From Betaproteobacteria bacterium (lineage in GTDB: Bacteria; Pseudomonadota; Gammaproteobacteria; Burkholderiales; Sulfuricellaceae), in assembly GCA_021373185.1 (NCBI GenBank), contig JAJFTF010000011.1, forward strand, positions 49,046 to 113,045: 64,000 nucleotides of DNA, read 5' to 3'. Position 1 is the first letter of the stretch; the number at the start of each line of letters is the position of its first letter. Positions 1 through 9,818 of this stretch are shown here, one piece after another. Under the pieces are notes generated by a model. It saw only the letters and a program-made list of their open reading frames with translations, was not told the origin of the DNA and searched no databases. A program made the translations under genes and the position numbers.

Positions 1-3000
1 ACATAGACATGGCCATAGCTCATGGCGATCTGGCCCAGATCCTTCTTGCCGGTGTGCTTGCCGCCCGCCGCAAACTTGGCGATGGCGCCGCGCGGGGTGG
101 CCTTGCAGGCTTGGCCGCCGGTGTTGGAATAGACTTCGGTGTCGAGCACCAGGATGTTGACGTTGCGCCCCGATGCCAGCACGTGATCCAGACCGCCGAA
201 GCCGATATCGTAGGCCCAGCCGTCGCCGCCGATGATCCACACGCTCTTCTTCGCCAGATAGTCAGCCAGCGTTTCCAGGTTGCGCGCATCGGCGGAATCG
301 ATGCCGGCCAGTTCCTTGCGCAGGGCTTCGATGCGCTCGCGCTGGGCAAAAATCCCCGCCTCGGTGGTTTGGTCGGCATTCAGGATCGGCTCGATCATGT
401 CCGCGCTGAGCCGGTCTTTCAGACGCTCCACCAGCTCGCGCGCCTGCTCGGCATGCTTGTCGATGCTGACGCGGAAGCCCAGGCCGAATTCGGCGTTGTC
501 CTCGAACAGCGAGTTGGCCCAAGCCGGGCCGCGCCCTTCGGCGTTGGTGGTGTAGGGCGTGGTGGGCAGGTTGCCGCCGTAGATCGAGGAGCAACCGGTG
601 GCGTTGGCAATCACCATGCGGTCGCCGAACAACTGGCTGGCGAGACGGATATAAGGCGTTTCGCCGCAGCCGACACAGGCGGACGGAAACTCGAACAGCG
701 GCTCCATCACCATCGCACCCTTGATGGTGGAAGCGCGTAACTGGGTGCGGTCGAATTCCGGCAAGGTCAGGAAGAATTCGAAATTCGCCTTCTCCTGCTC
801 GCGCAGCGGCCCCTGTGGGCGCATTTCAAGCGCCTTGTGGCCGTCGACCTTGGACACTGCCGGGCAGATATCCGCGCACAGGGTGCAACCGGTACAGTCT
901 TCCGGCGCTACCTGATAGCTGATGTGCATGCCCTGCTCGAATTCCTTGCCCTTGACCTGGATGTGCTTGAAGGTCGCCGGTGCATTGGCGGCCAGGCCGG
1001 CAGGGAACACCTTGGAACGGATGGCTGTGTGCGGGCAGACGAACGGGCACTTGCCGCAGTAGATGCACAGCTCTTCGTCCCATACCGGGATTTCCTGCGC
1101 CAGATTGCGCTTGTCCCATTGCGAAGTGCCGACCGGCCAGGTGCCGTCGTTGGGGATTGCGCTGACCGGCAGGCGGTCGCCGCGACCCGCCATGATTTCG
1201 GCGGTGATTTTCTTCACGAACTCGGGCGCAAACGCCGGCACCGGCTCAGGCATCTCGTGAGCGCTGCTCGCTTGCGCCGGCACCACGATCTTGTGCAGGT
1301 TGGCGATGGTTTCGTCGATTGCCTTCCAGTTAGCCTCGACCACTGCGCGGCCCTTCTTGCTGTAGGATTTTTCGGCGGCGTGCTTGATCTTCTCGATTGC
1401 CAGATCGCGCGGCAATACGCCGGAAATGGCGAAGAAGCAGGTCTGCATGATGGTGTTGATGCGGCTGCCCATGCCGGTCGCCTTGGCGATAGGATAGGCG
1501 TCGATCACGTAGAATTCGATTTTCTTGTCGATGATCTGCTGCTGCATCCGGCGCGTCAGGCTGTTCCACACCTTGTCCGGCGCTTCCGACGTGTTGACCA
1601 GGAACACCGCGCCCTCGGCGGCGGAATCCAGCATCTCGTAGCGATCGAGGAACACCGGCTGGTGGCAACCGATGAAATTGGCTTCGTTATTGCCGATCAG
1701 ATAAGGAGAATGGATCGGCTTGGGCGAAAAGCGCAGGTGAGAGATTGTTGCCGCGCCGGCCTTTTTCGAGTCGTAGACGAAATAGCCCTGACCATAAAGC
1801 TCGGTTTCCTCGCCCATGATCTTGATGGTGTTCTTGTTGGCACCCACCGTGCCGTCCGAACCCAGGCCGTAGAACATGCAGCGCATCACGCCCTTGCCGG
1901 CATCGGTGCGGAAATTCTCATCCCAGTCCAGGCTGGTGTGGGTCACGTCATCGATGATGCCGACGGTGAAGTGATTCTTCGGCTGATCTTTGGCCAATTC
2001 GTCAAACACGCCCTTGATCATGCCCGGCGTGAATTCCTTGGATGACAGGCCATAACGCCCACCCACCACGCGCGGCAAGGCCGGGAAATGGCAGACACTG
2101 TAGCTGCATGATTCGGCAATCGCCGTCATCACATCCTTGTACAGCGGCTCGCCGTCGGAGCCCGGCTCTTTGGTGCGATCCAGCACGGCAATACGCTTGG
2201 CCGTGGCCGGAATCGACTGGATAAATTCGTCCGCCGCAAACGGGCGGTACAGGCGCACTTTCAGTACGCCGACTTTTTCGCCGTGGGCATTGAGGTGCTC
2301 GACAACCTCTTCCGCCGCTTCCGCGCCGGAGCCCATCAGGATAATGACGCGGTCGGCGTCAGCTGCGCCGACATACTCATATAGCTTGTACTGGCGACCG
2401 GTGAGTTTGGCGAACTTGTCCATCGCCTTTTGCACGATGCCGGGCATGGCATCGTAAAACGGGTTGACGGTCTCGCGTCCCTGGAAATATACGTCGGGAT
2501 TCTGCGCCGTGCCACGGATCACCGGGTGGTCGGACGACAGCGCGCGGGCGCGGTGAGCGAACACCAGCTTGTCGTCGATCATCTCGCGCACCACTTCCAC
2601 CGGCACCTGCTCGACCTTGGCGACTTCGTGCGAAGTGCGGAAACCATCGAAGAAATGCAGGATCGGCAGGCGCGATTCGAGGGTCGCCACCTGGGCGATC
2701 AAGGCCATGTCCATCGCTTCCTGCACCGAGTTGGAGGAGAGGAAGGCAAAGCCGGTAGAGCGCGTCGACATCACGTCGCTGTGGTCGCCGAAAATCGACA
2801 GCCCCTGCGCAGCCAGCGAACGCGCGGCGACGTGCATGACGAAAGGCGTCAGTTCGCCGGCGATCTTGAACATATTCGGAATCATCAGCAGGAGGCCCTG
2901 CGAGGCGGTAAAGGTCGTCGCCAGCGAGCCGGTCTGCAGCGCGCCGTGCACCGTACCGGCAGCTCCGCCTTCGCTTTGCAGCTCGATCACCTCCGGGACG

Positions 3001-3164
3001 GTGCCCCACAGATTCTTGACGCCTTGCGCCGTCCAGGTATCGGAATATTCGCCCATCGGTGAAGAAGGGGTGATCGGGTAAATCGCGATCACTTCATTGG
3101 TCAAATGGGCAATATAAGCGGCGGCTTCGTTGCCGTCGATCGTAACCATGCGAGCTTGAGACAT
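1..3164 (-). CDS. nifJ: Pyruvate:ferredoxin (flavodoxin) oxidoreductase, 3' end outside window
   Basis: Homodimeric cytoplasmic enzyme that oxidises pyruvate with CoA to acetyl-CoA and CO2 and passes electrons to ferredoxin or flavodoxin. About 1054 codons are visible; the family is usually about 1170-1190 residues, so roughly the last 120-130 residues are beyond base 1. The N-terminus has the family pattern (VTIDGNEAAAYIAHLTNEV, then YPITPSSPMGE). The central 2x[4Fe-4S] ferredoxin domain shows CIYCGKCPFVCP and CTGCTLCADICP, and the TPP domain begins at CVGCGETPY. The start at 3164 is preceded by AAGAGGTG, a good ribosome binding site. It is transcribed away from hrpA. In an anaerobic respirer it could work in either direction, oxidative or for reductive carboxylation; the sequence does not tell. 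Confidence 0.96.
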   Translation of the reverse strand, partial: MSQARMVTIDGNEAAAYIAHLTNEVIAIYPITPSSPMGEYSDTWTAQGVKNLWGTVPEVIELQSEGGAAGTVHGALQTGSLATTFTASQGLLLMIPNMFKIAGELTPFVMHVAARSLAAQGLSIFGDHSDVMSTRSTGFAFLSSNSVQEAMDMALIAQVATLESRLPILHFFDGFRTSHEVAKVEQVPVEVVREMIDDKLVFAHRARALSSDHPVIRGTAQNPDVYFQGRETVNPFYDAMPGIVQKAMDKFAKLTGRQYKLYEYVGAADADRVIILMGSGAEAAEEVVEHLNAHGEKVGVLKVRLYRPFAADEFIQSIPATAKRIAVLDRTKEPGSDGEPLYKDVMTAIAESCSYSVCHFPALPRVVGGRYGLSSKEFTPGMIKGVFDELAKDQPKNHFTVGIIDDVTHTSLDWDENFRTDAGKGVMRCMFYGLGSDGTVGANKNTIKIMGEETELYGQGYFVYDSKKAGAATISHLRFSPKPIHSPYLIGNNEANFIGCHQPVFLDRYEMLDSAAEGAVFLVNTSEAPDKVWNSLTRRMQQQIIDKKIEFYVIDAYPIAKATGMGSRINTIMQTCFFAISGVLPRDLAIEKIKHAAEKSYSKKGRAVVEANWKAIDETIANLHKIVVPAQASSAHEMPEPVPAFAPEFVKKITAEIMAGRGDRLPVSAIPNDGTWPVGTSQWDKRNLAQEIPVWDEELCIYCGKCPFVCPHTAIRSKVFPAGLAANAPATFKHIQVKGKEFEQGMHISYQVAPEDCTGCTLCADICPAVSKVDGHKALEMRPQGPLREQEKANFEFFLTLPEFDRTQLRASTIKGAMVMEPLFEFPSACVGCGETPYIRLASQLFGDRMVIANATGCSSIYGGNLPTTPYTTNAEGRGPAWANSLFEDNAEFGLGFRVSIDKHAEQARELVERLKDRLSADMIEPILNADQTTEAGIFAQRERIEALRKELAGIDSADARNLETLADYLAKKSVWIIGGDGWAYDIGFGGLDHVLASGRNVNILVLDTEVYSNTGGQACKATPRGAIAKFAAGGKHTGKKDLGQIAMSYGHVY

Positions 3165-3267
3165 CGAAACACCTCTTGATTTAGACATTATTTGATATGA
3201 CTTGATGAACTTGAAACATAGCAGCTAGCCGACAAAAATACCATGTCCAGCCACGCCCTGCAATTTT

Positions 3268-3288
3268 CTCACATATTATCTATGTGAG
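3268..3288. promoter_or_regulatory. Inverted repeat in nifJ-hrpA divergent region
   Basis: CTCACATA, 5 bp TTATC, then TATGTGAG: a perfect 8-bp inverted repeat. It lies 104 bp upstream of the nifJ start and 123 bp upstream of the hrpA start, inside the only AT-rich stretch between the two divergent genes. It is a plausible regulator binding site; no T-run follows it, so it is not an intrinsic terminator. The regulator is unknown. Confidence 0.4.
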
Positions 3289-3373
3289 CTGTCTTATACA
3301 AGTATTAATAAAACATCTATGCGCAAAAAATCCATCTTCCGCGACTGGGCAATCCTTCCCAACGCCCTGCGTG

Positions 3374-3379
3374 TATAAT
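3374..3379 (+). promoter_or_regulatory. Candidate -10 element of hrpA
   Basis: A perfect TATAAT lies 32 bases before the hrpA GTG codon, in an otherwise GC-rich context. No convincing -35 hexamer is present 16-18 bp upstream (the site holds AATCCT), so this is only a candidate sigma-70 promoter. Confidence 0.35.
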
Positions 3380-3410
3380 TCAGGGAAACTCGCTTAAACC
3401 AGCCACCGCC

Positions 3411-6400
3411 GTGCCACAAACACTCCGCAACCTCGCCGCCGCCATTCCCTCCTGCATGATCTCCGACCGCCACGCTTTCCGGCGGCAACTGGACAAGCTG
3501 CGCACCATGGCCGCCGCCAACAAGCCGGCAGACGCCCCGCTGCAGCAACTGGCAAACGCCATCGCGAACTCGTCCGAACGGTTGAAGCAACGCTTGGCCA
3601 ACCTGCCTGTTCCCGACTACCCTGAAGAATTGCCGGTATCCGGCAAGCGCGGCGAGATCGCCGCCGCCATCGCCGCCAACCAGGTGGTGATCGTCTGCGG
3701 CGAAACCGGCTCGGGCAAAACCACCCAATTACCGAAAATCTGCCTGGAACTCCGGCGCGGCGCAGCCGGGCTGATCGGCCATACCCAACCGCGCCGCATC
3801 GCCGCCCGCACGGTTGCTTCGCGCATTTCGCAGGAATTGCGCAGCCCGCTCGGCCAGGTAGTCGGCTACAAGGTGCGCTTCACCGACCACACCAGCCCGG
3901 ACAGCTACGTCAAGCTGATGACCGACGGCATCCTGCTGGCGGAAACCCAGAACGACCGCTTTCTCAGCGCCTACGACACGATCATCATCGACGAGGCGCA
4001 CGAACGCAGCCTCAACATCGATTTCCTGCTCGGCTACCTGAAGCAGATCCTGCCGAAACGGCCCGACCTGAAAGTCATCGTCACCTCGGCCACCATCGAC
4101 GCGGAACGCTTCTCACAGCACTTTGACAATGCGCCGGTAATCGAAGTTTCAGGCCGGCTGTATCCGGTGGAAATGCGCTACCGCCCGCTGCATTTGAAAA
4201 AGGATCAGGAAGAAGAGGATGCCGATCTCGAAACCGCCATCCTCGACGCGGTGGATGAAGTTTCGCGCACCGGTTCTGGCGATATCCTGATCTTCCTGCC
4301 CGGCGAAAGGGAAATCCGCGACACCGCCGAAGCACTGAGAAAACACCACCCGCCCGGTTCGGAAATCCTGCCGCTGTTCGCCCGGCTGTCTGCCGCCGAA
4401 CAGGAGCGGGTGTTCAAGCCCGGCGGCACGCGCCGCATCGTGCTCGCCACCAATGTGGCGGAAACCTCGCTCACCGTGCCCGGCATCCGCTACGTGATCG
4501 ACCCCGGCCACGCCCGCCTGCTGCGTTACAGCTATCGCTCCAAGGTGGAGCGCCTGCAGGTCGAGAAAATCTCGCAGGCTTCCGCCAACCAGCGCGCCGG
4601 TCGCTGCGGGCGGGTGATGAGCGGGGTGTGCGTGCGGCTGTATGCGGAGGAGGATTTCAACAGCCGCCCCGCCTTCACCGACCCGGAAATCCGCCGCAGC
4701 AATCTGGCCGCCGTGATCCTGCGCATGAAGGCGCTGGGGCTGGCCGACATCGAGGACTTCCCGTTCCTCGAACCGCCCGATTCGCGCGCCATCGCCGACG
4801 GCTTCAAGCTGCTTGAAGAACTGGGCGCGGTGGACGCGCAGCGCACCCTGACCGAAACCGGACGCCAGCTTGCCAAGCTGCCGATCGACCCGCGCATCGG
4901 CCGGATGATCCTGGCGGGCAAGGCAGAGAACTGCCTGAGCGAAGTGCTGATCATCGCTTCCGCGCTGTCGGTGCAGGACCCGCGCGAACGGCCAATGGAA
5001 CGGCGGCAGGCGGCAGACGACGCGCACCGTCGCTTCCAGGACGACAACTCCGATTTCCTCGCCTACATCAAGCTGTGGGCGTTCTACGACGAGGCGCTGA
5101 AGCACAAGAAATCCAACCGCAAGCTGCTCGATCTTTGCCGCGAACATTTCCTCTCCGCCACACGCCTGCGCGAATGGCGCGAGATCCACGGCCAGCTTCA
5201 CGCCCAAGCGGTCGAAATGGGCCTGCGCCCGAACCAGACCCCGGCCAGTTACGAGGAAGTGCACCGCGCCCTGCTCGCCGGCCTGCTCGGCAACCTCGGC
5301 GTCAAAGCCGATGCGCAGGAATATGCCGGCGCCAGGGAAATCAAGTTCATGCTGTTTCCCGGCTCGGCGATTTTCAAAAAAGCGCCGAAATGGGTGATGG
5401 CAGCGGAGCTGACCGAGACCACCCGGCTCTACGCCCGCTGCGCCGCAAAGATTGAGCCGGAATGGGTGGAAAAGGTCGCCGCGCCGCTGCTGCACCGCCA
5501 TTATTTCGACCCCCACTGGGAGAAAACCACCGCCCAGGTCGGCGCCTTCGAGCGCGTCAGCCTCTACGGCCTGACCCTGATCCCGCGCCGCCGCGTCCAC
5601 TACGGCAACATCAACCCGAAGGAATCGCGCGAGATTTTCATCCGCGGCGCACTGGTGGCGGGCGAGTTCAATTCGCGCGCGCCGTTCTTCGAACACAACC
5701 GCAAGCTGGTCGCCGAGATCGAGGAACTGGAACACAAGTCGCGCCGTCAGGACGTGCTGGTGGACGAGGAGCGCATCCACGCATTCTACGACGCGCGCAT
5801 CCCGGAGGGCATCCACAACGGCGCGGACTTCGAGAAATGGCGGCGCGAGGCGGAAGCGAAAGACAAGCGGCTGTTGTACATGAGCCGCGACGACCTGATG
5901 CGCCATGGCGCCGAGGCCGTCACTGAAGAGCTGTTCCCCGAGCAGTTGATCCTTGGCGACACGCCCTGCCCCCTGAGCTACCGCTTCGAGCCAGCTCACC
6001 CGCTCGATGGCGCAACCCTGAGCGTGCCGCTGCATCTGCTCAACCAGATCGATGCCCGGCGCTTCGACTGGCTGGTGCCGGGCATGATCCGCGAAAAGCT
6101 CACGGTGCTGGTCAAGTCCCTGCCCAAACGGCTGCGCAGCGCCTGCGTGCCGGTGCCGGATTTCGTCACCGCTGCGCTGATGGCGATGCCCGCCGGCCAA
6201 GGCGCGCTCACCGAGTCCCTCGCCGCTTTCATCCGCAAGAAAACCGGCCAGGACGTCCCACCGGAAGCCTGGAAAGAAGCCGATCTGCCCCTGCACCTGC
6301 GGATGAATTTCAAGGTGGTGGACGAGGCGGGTGTCGAAATGGCTTCCGGTCGCGACCTCGCCGAACTCAGGGAAAAGCTCGGTCAGGCCGCGCGGCTCAC

Positions 6401-7286
6401 CTTCGCCCAGTCGCCGCAACTCGACATCGAGAAGGAAGGCCTGACCAATTGGGATTTCGGCGATCTGCCGGAAAAAATCGCCTTCACCCACAACGGCCAG
6501 TCCCTCACCGGCTACCCGGCGCTGGAAGACGACGGCGATTCGGTCTCGATCCGTTTGTTCGACACACCCGAAGCGGCGAATGCCGCGATGCGCGCAGGCG
6601 TCAGGAAATTGCTGCGTCTCGTCCTCAACCCGCAGATGAAGCAACTGGAAAAAAGCCTGCCCGCCTTTACCCAGTCCGCCCTGCAACTGCGCGCCATCGC
6701 CGGCCCCGACGACCTGAAGGAAGACCTGCTCACCGCCATCACCGACCGCGCTTTCATCGGCGACGACGAGTTGCCGCGCACCGCCAAGGCCTTCGCCACC
6801 CAGAAAGACCGCGCCCGCACGCGCCTCGCCGCTGTCTCGGACGGCGCCTGCCGCATCCTCGCCACCATCGCCGCCGACTATCAGACCGTGCAGGGCAAAC
6901 TCGCCACCAAATTGCCGGGCAACATCGCCGCCGACATCCGCGAACAACTCAACCATCTGCTTGGCAAGGGTTTCATCAGCGCGACGCCGTGGGAGCAATT
7001 GCAGCACCTGCCGCGCTACCTCAAGGCCATCGTGCGGCGGCTGGAGAAATTTGCCGGTGCCGCCGAGCGCGACGCCAAATCCACTGCCGCCATCCATGCG
7101 CTGTGGCAGGATTACCAGAAGCGCCTGGACAAGCATCGCAAGGAAAAGATCGACGATGCGGAATTGGCCAAATTCCGCTGGATGCTGGAAGAACTGCGGG
7201 TGTCGATGTTCGCCCAGGAACTCAAGACCCCCTACCCGGTTTCGGTGAAGCGCCTGCAGAAGGCGTGGGAAAGCGTGACGCCATGA
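3411..7286 (+). CDS. hrpA: ATP-dependent RNA helicase HrpA (DEAH box)
   Basis: A 1291-residue DEAH-box RNA helicase, close to the roughly 1300 residues of the E. coli protein. Walker [10 protein letters not shown] is at about residues 97-105, DEAH at 194-197, [13 protein letters not shown] (motif III SAT) near 224, and the motif VI region QRAGRCGR near 393. The long C-terminal half carries the HrpA-specific domains (DUF3418-type region). The family is linked to mRNA processing and rescue of stalled ribosomes. The start is a GTG without a clear ribosome binding site; an ATG at 3456 is an alternative, but residues before it still resemble the N-terminus of other HrpA proteins. The stop overlaps the next start by 4 bp (ATGA), so the two genes are translationally coupled. 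Confidence 0.96.
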   Translation: MPQTLRNLAAAIPSCMISDRHAFRRQLDKLRTMAAANKPADAPLQQLANAIANSSERLKQRLANLPVPDYPEELPVSGKRGEIAAAIAANQVVIVCGETGSGKTTQLPKICLELRRGAAGLIGHTQPRRIAARTVASRISQELRSPLGQVVGYKVRFTDHTSPDSYVKLMTDGILLAETQNDRFLSAYDTIIIDEAHERSLNIDFLLGYLKQILPKRPDLKVIVTSATIDAERFSQHFDNAPVIEVSGRLYPVEMRYRPLHLKKDQEEEDADLETAILDAVDEVSRTGSGDILIFLPGEREIRDTAEALRKHHPPGSEILPLFARLSAAEQERVFKPGGTRRIVLATNVAETSLTVPGIRYVIDPGHARLLRYSYRSKVERLQVEKISQASANQRAGRCGRVMSGVCVRLYAEEDFNSRPAFTDPEIRRSNLAAVILRMKALGLADIEDFPFLEPPDSRAIADGFKLLEELGAVDAQRTLTETGRQLAKLPIDPRIGRMILAGKAENCLSEVLIIASALSVQDPRERPMERRQAADDAHRRFQDDNSDFLAYIKLWAFYDEALKHKKSNRKLLDLCREHFLSATRLREWREIHGQLHAQAVEMGLRPNQTPASYEEVHRALLAGLLGNLGVKADAQEYAGAREIKFMLFPGSAIFKKAPKWVMAAELTETTRLYARCAAKIEPEWVEKVAAPLLHRHYFDPHWEKTTAQVGAFERVSLYGLTLIPRRRVHYGNINPKESREIFIRGALVAGEFNSRAPFFEHNRKLVAEIEELEHKSRRQDVLVDEERIHAFYDARIPEGIHNGADFEKWRREAEAKDKRLLYMSRDDLMRHGAEAVTEELFPEQLILGDTPCPLSYRFEPAHPLDGATLSVPLHLLNQIDARRFDWLVPGMIREKLTVLVKSLPKRLRSACVPVPDFVTAALMAMPAGQGALTESLAAFIRKKTGQDVPPEAWKEADLPLHLRMNFKVVDEAGVEMASGRDLAELREKLGQAARLTFAQSPQLDIEKEGLTNWDFGDLPEKIAFTHNGQSLTGYPALEDDGDSVSIRLFDTPEAANAAMRAGVRKLLRLVLNPQMKQLEKSLPAFTQSALQLRAIAGPDDLKEDLLTAITDRAFIGDDELPRTAKAFATQKDRARTRLAAVSDGACRILATIAADYQTVQGKLATKLPGNIAADIREQLNHLLGKGFISATPWEQLQHLPRYLKAIVRRLEKFAGAAERDAKSTAAIHALWQDYQKRLDKHRKEKIDDAELAKFRWMLEELRVSMFAQELKTPYPVSVKRLQKAWESVTP

Positions 7287-7747
7287 GCCTGCAGATCTGG
7301 GTCGACGCCGACGCCTGCCCCGCCGTCATCAAGGAAATCCTGTTCCGCACCGCCGAGCGGCGCCAGGTGCCGCTGATCCTGGTGGCCAACCAGCCGCTGC
7401 GCACGCCGCCATCGCGCCACATCAGAACCATCCAGGTGCCCGGCGGGTTCGACGTGGCGGACGACAGGATCGTGCAGGAAATCGCTGCCGGCGATCTGGT
7501 GATCAGCGCCGACATTCCGCTGGCCGCAGCGGTGATCGCCAAGGGCGGCCATGTGCTCAACCCGCGCGGCGAATTCTATTCCGAGGAAAACATTCGCGAA
7601 CGCCTGACCATGCGCAACTTCATGGATGAATTGCGCGGCAGCGGCGTCAATACCGGCGGCCCGGCGGCTTTCAGCCAGTCCGACCGGCAGAATTTCGCCA
7701 ACCAGCTCGACCGCTTTCTGACGAAAAACATGAAGCAGGAAAGGTGA
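7283..7747 (+). CDS. UPF0178 (DUF188, YaiI/YqxD-like) family protein
   Basis: A 154-residue protein with the family signature near the N-terminus ([17 protein letters not shown]) and the later motifs [11 protein letters not shown] and [12 protein letters not shown], where the acidic residues resemble a PIN/NYN-type nuclease core. The biochemical role of the family is not established. The ATG at 7283 overlaps the hrpA stop, so it is probably co-translated with the helicase. The product of this coupling could be a helicase-nuclease pair in RNA metabolism, but that is inference from position only. Confidence 0.9.
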   Translation: MSLQIWVDADACPAVIKEILFRTAERRQVPLILVANQPLRTPPSRHIRTIQVPGGFDVADDRIVQEIAAGDLVISADIPLAAAVIAKGGHVLNPRGEFYSEENIRERLTMRNFMDELRGSGVNTGGPAAFSQSDRQNFANQLDRFLTKNMKQER

Positions 7748-7844
7748 ACCATCCATTTGGGTCCGAACGATTCAGGGCTGACAAGCCCGCAAAATTTCGT
7801 TACCCTAGCTTTTGCTCCGATCCACAAATAGCGAGGAAGAAGGC

Positions 7845-8477
7845 GTGAGAAGGCTGATTTGCGTCATCGGCAACAAGGGCGGAACCGGCAAGACCAGTAT
7901 TACGCACATGCTGTGCCACGGTTTCGGGCTGCTCGGCATGCGTTCGATTGCGATACTCACCGATGTCACGCGGGAACCGCTGTCGCGCGGAGATCGGCGC
8001 TACACGCCGCTGGACGGCAGATCGCCGGAAAAGCTGGAGAAGATCATCGCCAAACTGGATTCGATGCCGGAATGGCTCGGAGTGATTGACGGCGGCGGCA
8101 ACCGCCCGGAAATGGATAGCCAGTTTTATGAGATGTCGGGCCTTGCCCTGTTGCCATTCCGCGACTCCCACGAGGATATCCGCACGGTGCGCAGCGATCT
8201 TGAGGCGTTCCCCGAGGCTTACGGCATTCCGTCGCAATGGCCGACCAACCCGTGGCAGCAGATGGCGGCGGAACGCACGCTGGACGAAATGATGCAGGAT
8301 TTCCGCCCGCGCCTGCTCGAACCGGTATATTCGGTAAGCGCCAGCAAGCTGCTGCTGCAGACCGACGCGCCGTACAACCTGCCGACGATGCTGAACAACG
8401 TGTGCCGGGGATTGGCCCGACAGGTGCTGGAGCGCATGGACATCCCCGAACACGACGAAGAGCCTGTTCACGAATAA
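7845..8477 (+). CDS. ParA/MinD-like P-loop ATPase
   Basis: A 210-residue protein with a deviant Walker A motif (GNKGGTGKTS) at residues 8-17, typical of the ParA/MinD/ArsA superfamily, and a WLGVIDGGGNR segment in the Walker B region. No DNA-binding domain or membrane-targeting helix is evident. The GTG at 7845 is preferred over an upstream TTG at 7812 because AGGAAG lies 5 bases before it and homology starts there. It sits 101 bp before a cytidylate-kinase-like gene. It is a stand-alone family member, not next to a ParB, so a role in plasmid or chromosome partition is not indicated. Its cargo or partner is unknown. Confidence 0.8.
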   Translation: MRRLICVIGNKGGTGKTSITHMLCHGFGLLGMRSIAILTDVTREPLSRGDRRYTPLDGRSPEKLEKIIAKLDSMPEWLGVIDGGGNRPEMDSQFYEMSGLALLPFRDSHEDIRTVRSDLEAFPEAYGIPSQWPTNPWQQMAAERTLDEMMQDFRPRLLEPVYSVSASKLLLQTDAPYNLPTMLNNVCRGLARQVLERMDIPEHDEEPVHE

Positions 8478-8578
8478 TTCAGCCCTGCGGCCAGACAGGA
8501 CAAAACATCGGTGCTGATATTGCAAACCCCCCGCGCCTTCGCTAGGCTTAACCTAATACCCACTCGGAGACTGCCCGG

Positions 8579-9259
8579 ATGCCAACAGATTCGTTGAAGC
8601 TTATAGAGGCGTTGCTCAAGGCCCATGCTCATGAAGGCGGAAGCCCGCCCGGAGCCAAGCCGCTGGTCGCCATTTCGCGCGATTATGGCAGCGGCGGACG
8701 GGAAATTTCCGCTGCACTGGCCAAACGCCTGGTGGTGCCGCTTTACGACAAGGAGTTGCTGGATGCGGTAATCGAACGTTCCGGCGCCGACCCCCACCTG
8801 ATGGAGCGGCTCGACGAAAAAACGCGGGGTTTCTGGGATAGCTGGATCATCTCGATGCTGTCCGGCGAAAATGTGCTGAAAGAAAACTACCTGCGCCATC
8901 TGGTCAAAGTGGTGCTGGGCATCCTCAACACCGGCGATGGCGGCGTCCTCATCGGACGCGGCGCTCACCTTATCCTGGCAAATCAGGATGTGCTCCGGGT
9001 ACGGATCACGGCTTCACCGGAAACCTGTGCGAAACGCATCGCGCACTGGCGAAAAATCAGCCAGGAAGAAGCCGTCAAAGAAGTAAATCGCGTTAACGAA
9101 GGCAGAGCCAAGTTCGTCTGGGATGTTTTCAAAAAGCGCCTCAACGACCCGACCGCCTTCGACCTGACGATCAACACCGACCACCTGAACAAGCCCGATG
9201 AAGTGGCTGAACTGATCATTTTCGCCATGCAATACCGCCATAACCGCAACCCTGTTTGA
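8579..9259 (+). CDS. Cytidylate kinase-like family protein
   Basis: A 226-residue protein of the cytidylate-kinase-like family. The segment VAISRDYGSGGREISAAL at about residues 30-47 holds the phosphate-binding loop (GSGGREI replaces the canonical GxxGxGK), followed by LYDKELLDAV, and later GVLIGRGAHLIL, RITASPETCAKRI and the lid-like WRKISQEEA. These are features of the family often annotated as cytidylate kinase-like rather than of the essential Cmk. The substrate is not known. CGGAG about 8 bases upstream of the ATG serves as ribosome binding site. Its stop overlaps the start of the atpC-like gene (TGATG), indicating translational coupling. Confidence 0.82.
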   Translation: MPTDSLKLIEALLKAHAHEGGSPPGAKPLVAISRDYGSGGREISAALAKRLVVPLYDKELLDAVIERSGADPHLMERLDEKTRGFWDSWIISMLSGENVLKENYLRHLVKVVLGILNTGDGGVLIGRGAHLILANQDVLRVRITASPETCAKRIAHWRKISQEEAVKEVNRVNEGRAKFVWDVFKKRLNDPTAFDLTINTDHLNKPDEVAELIIFAMQYRHNRNPV

Positions 9260-9714
9260 TGTCATCCGCGATGAGCGCCCATACCGAAACCGCGACCGTG
9301 CAGGTTAATATCGTCAGCCTGGAAAGCGAAATCTATTCCGGTTTGGCGGTGCGCGTGTCGGCGCCAGCCTTGCTCGGCGAAGTCGGCATCCTGCCGCGCC
9401 ATGCGCCGATGCTCACCCCGCTCAAATCGGGCGAAGTGCGCATCCTTACGCCGCAAAACACCGAGGAGCTGATTTTCATTACGGGCGGCATGCTCGAAGT
9501 ACAGCCAACGCTGGTAACCATCCTGGCCGACACTGCTGTGCGCGCGAAACACGCTGACCGGGCCGCCGCCGATGAAGCGCGGAGGCAAGCCGCAGAGTCG
9601 GCGCTGCATCAGGATCGCTTCACCTCCGAGGATATCGCCCACGCGGAGCTGCTCGCCAGCATTGCGGAAATGATGGCAGAAAAAGAATTAATCAAAAAAC
9701 GCCGCCGCTGGTAA
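9259..9714 (+). CDS. atpC: Orphan F0F1 ATP synthase epsilon subunit (AtpC-like)
   Basis: A 151-residue homologue of the epsilon subunit. The N-terminal beta-sandwich is complete (IVSLESEIYSG, GEVGILPRHAPMLTPLKSGEVRI with the usual break points, FITGGMLEVQP, VTILADTAVR) and the C-terminal helical hairpin is present (residues about 100-148, ending KKRRRW). In a normal atp operon this gene follows atpD; here no other ATP synthase gene is in the window and it is coupled to a kinase-like gene. ATG at 9259 overlaps the upstream stop; ATG at 9271 is an alternative that gives a length nearer the usual 139-141. It may be a spare epsilon subunit, a regulator of the enzyme, or a member of an alternative ATPase. 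Confidence 0.88.
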   Translation: MSSAMSAHTETATVQVNIVSLESEIYSGLAVRVSAPALLGEVGILPRHAPMLTPLKSGEVRILTPQNTEELIFITGGMLEVQPTLVTILADTAVRAKHADRAAADEARRQAAESALHQDRFTSEDIAHAELLASIAEMMAEKELIKKRRRW

Positions 9715-9818
9715 CAACAGTAGAATGCGGCTGCGAGCACGGCGCGGTCTCTGCCGGACTTGATCGCCAAAGCCGTTCCCGGTAATGTACCCGCTCCCCG
9801 AATCGACATGAATGCCCG

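Noticed and set aside
4149..7136. 995-codon open frame on the minus strand opposite hrpA
   Set aside because: It is a shadow of the GC-rich hrpA codon pattern; the product has no recognised domain, and the plus-strand helicase motifs are complete.
9759..9775. FNR box starting TTGAT before the narX-like gene
   Set aside because: Only one half-site is good (CTTGATCGCCAAAG); the other half does not match.
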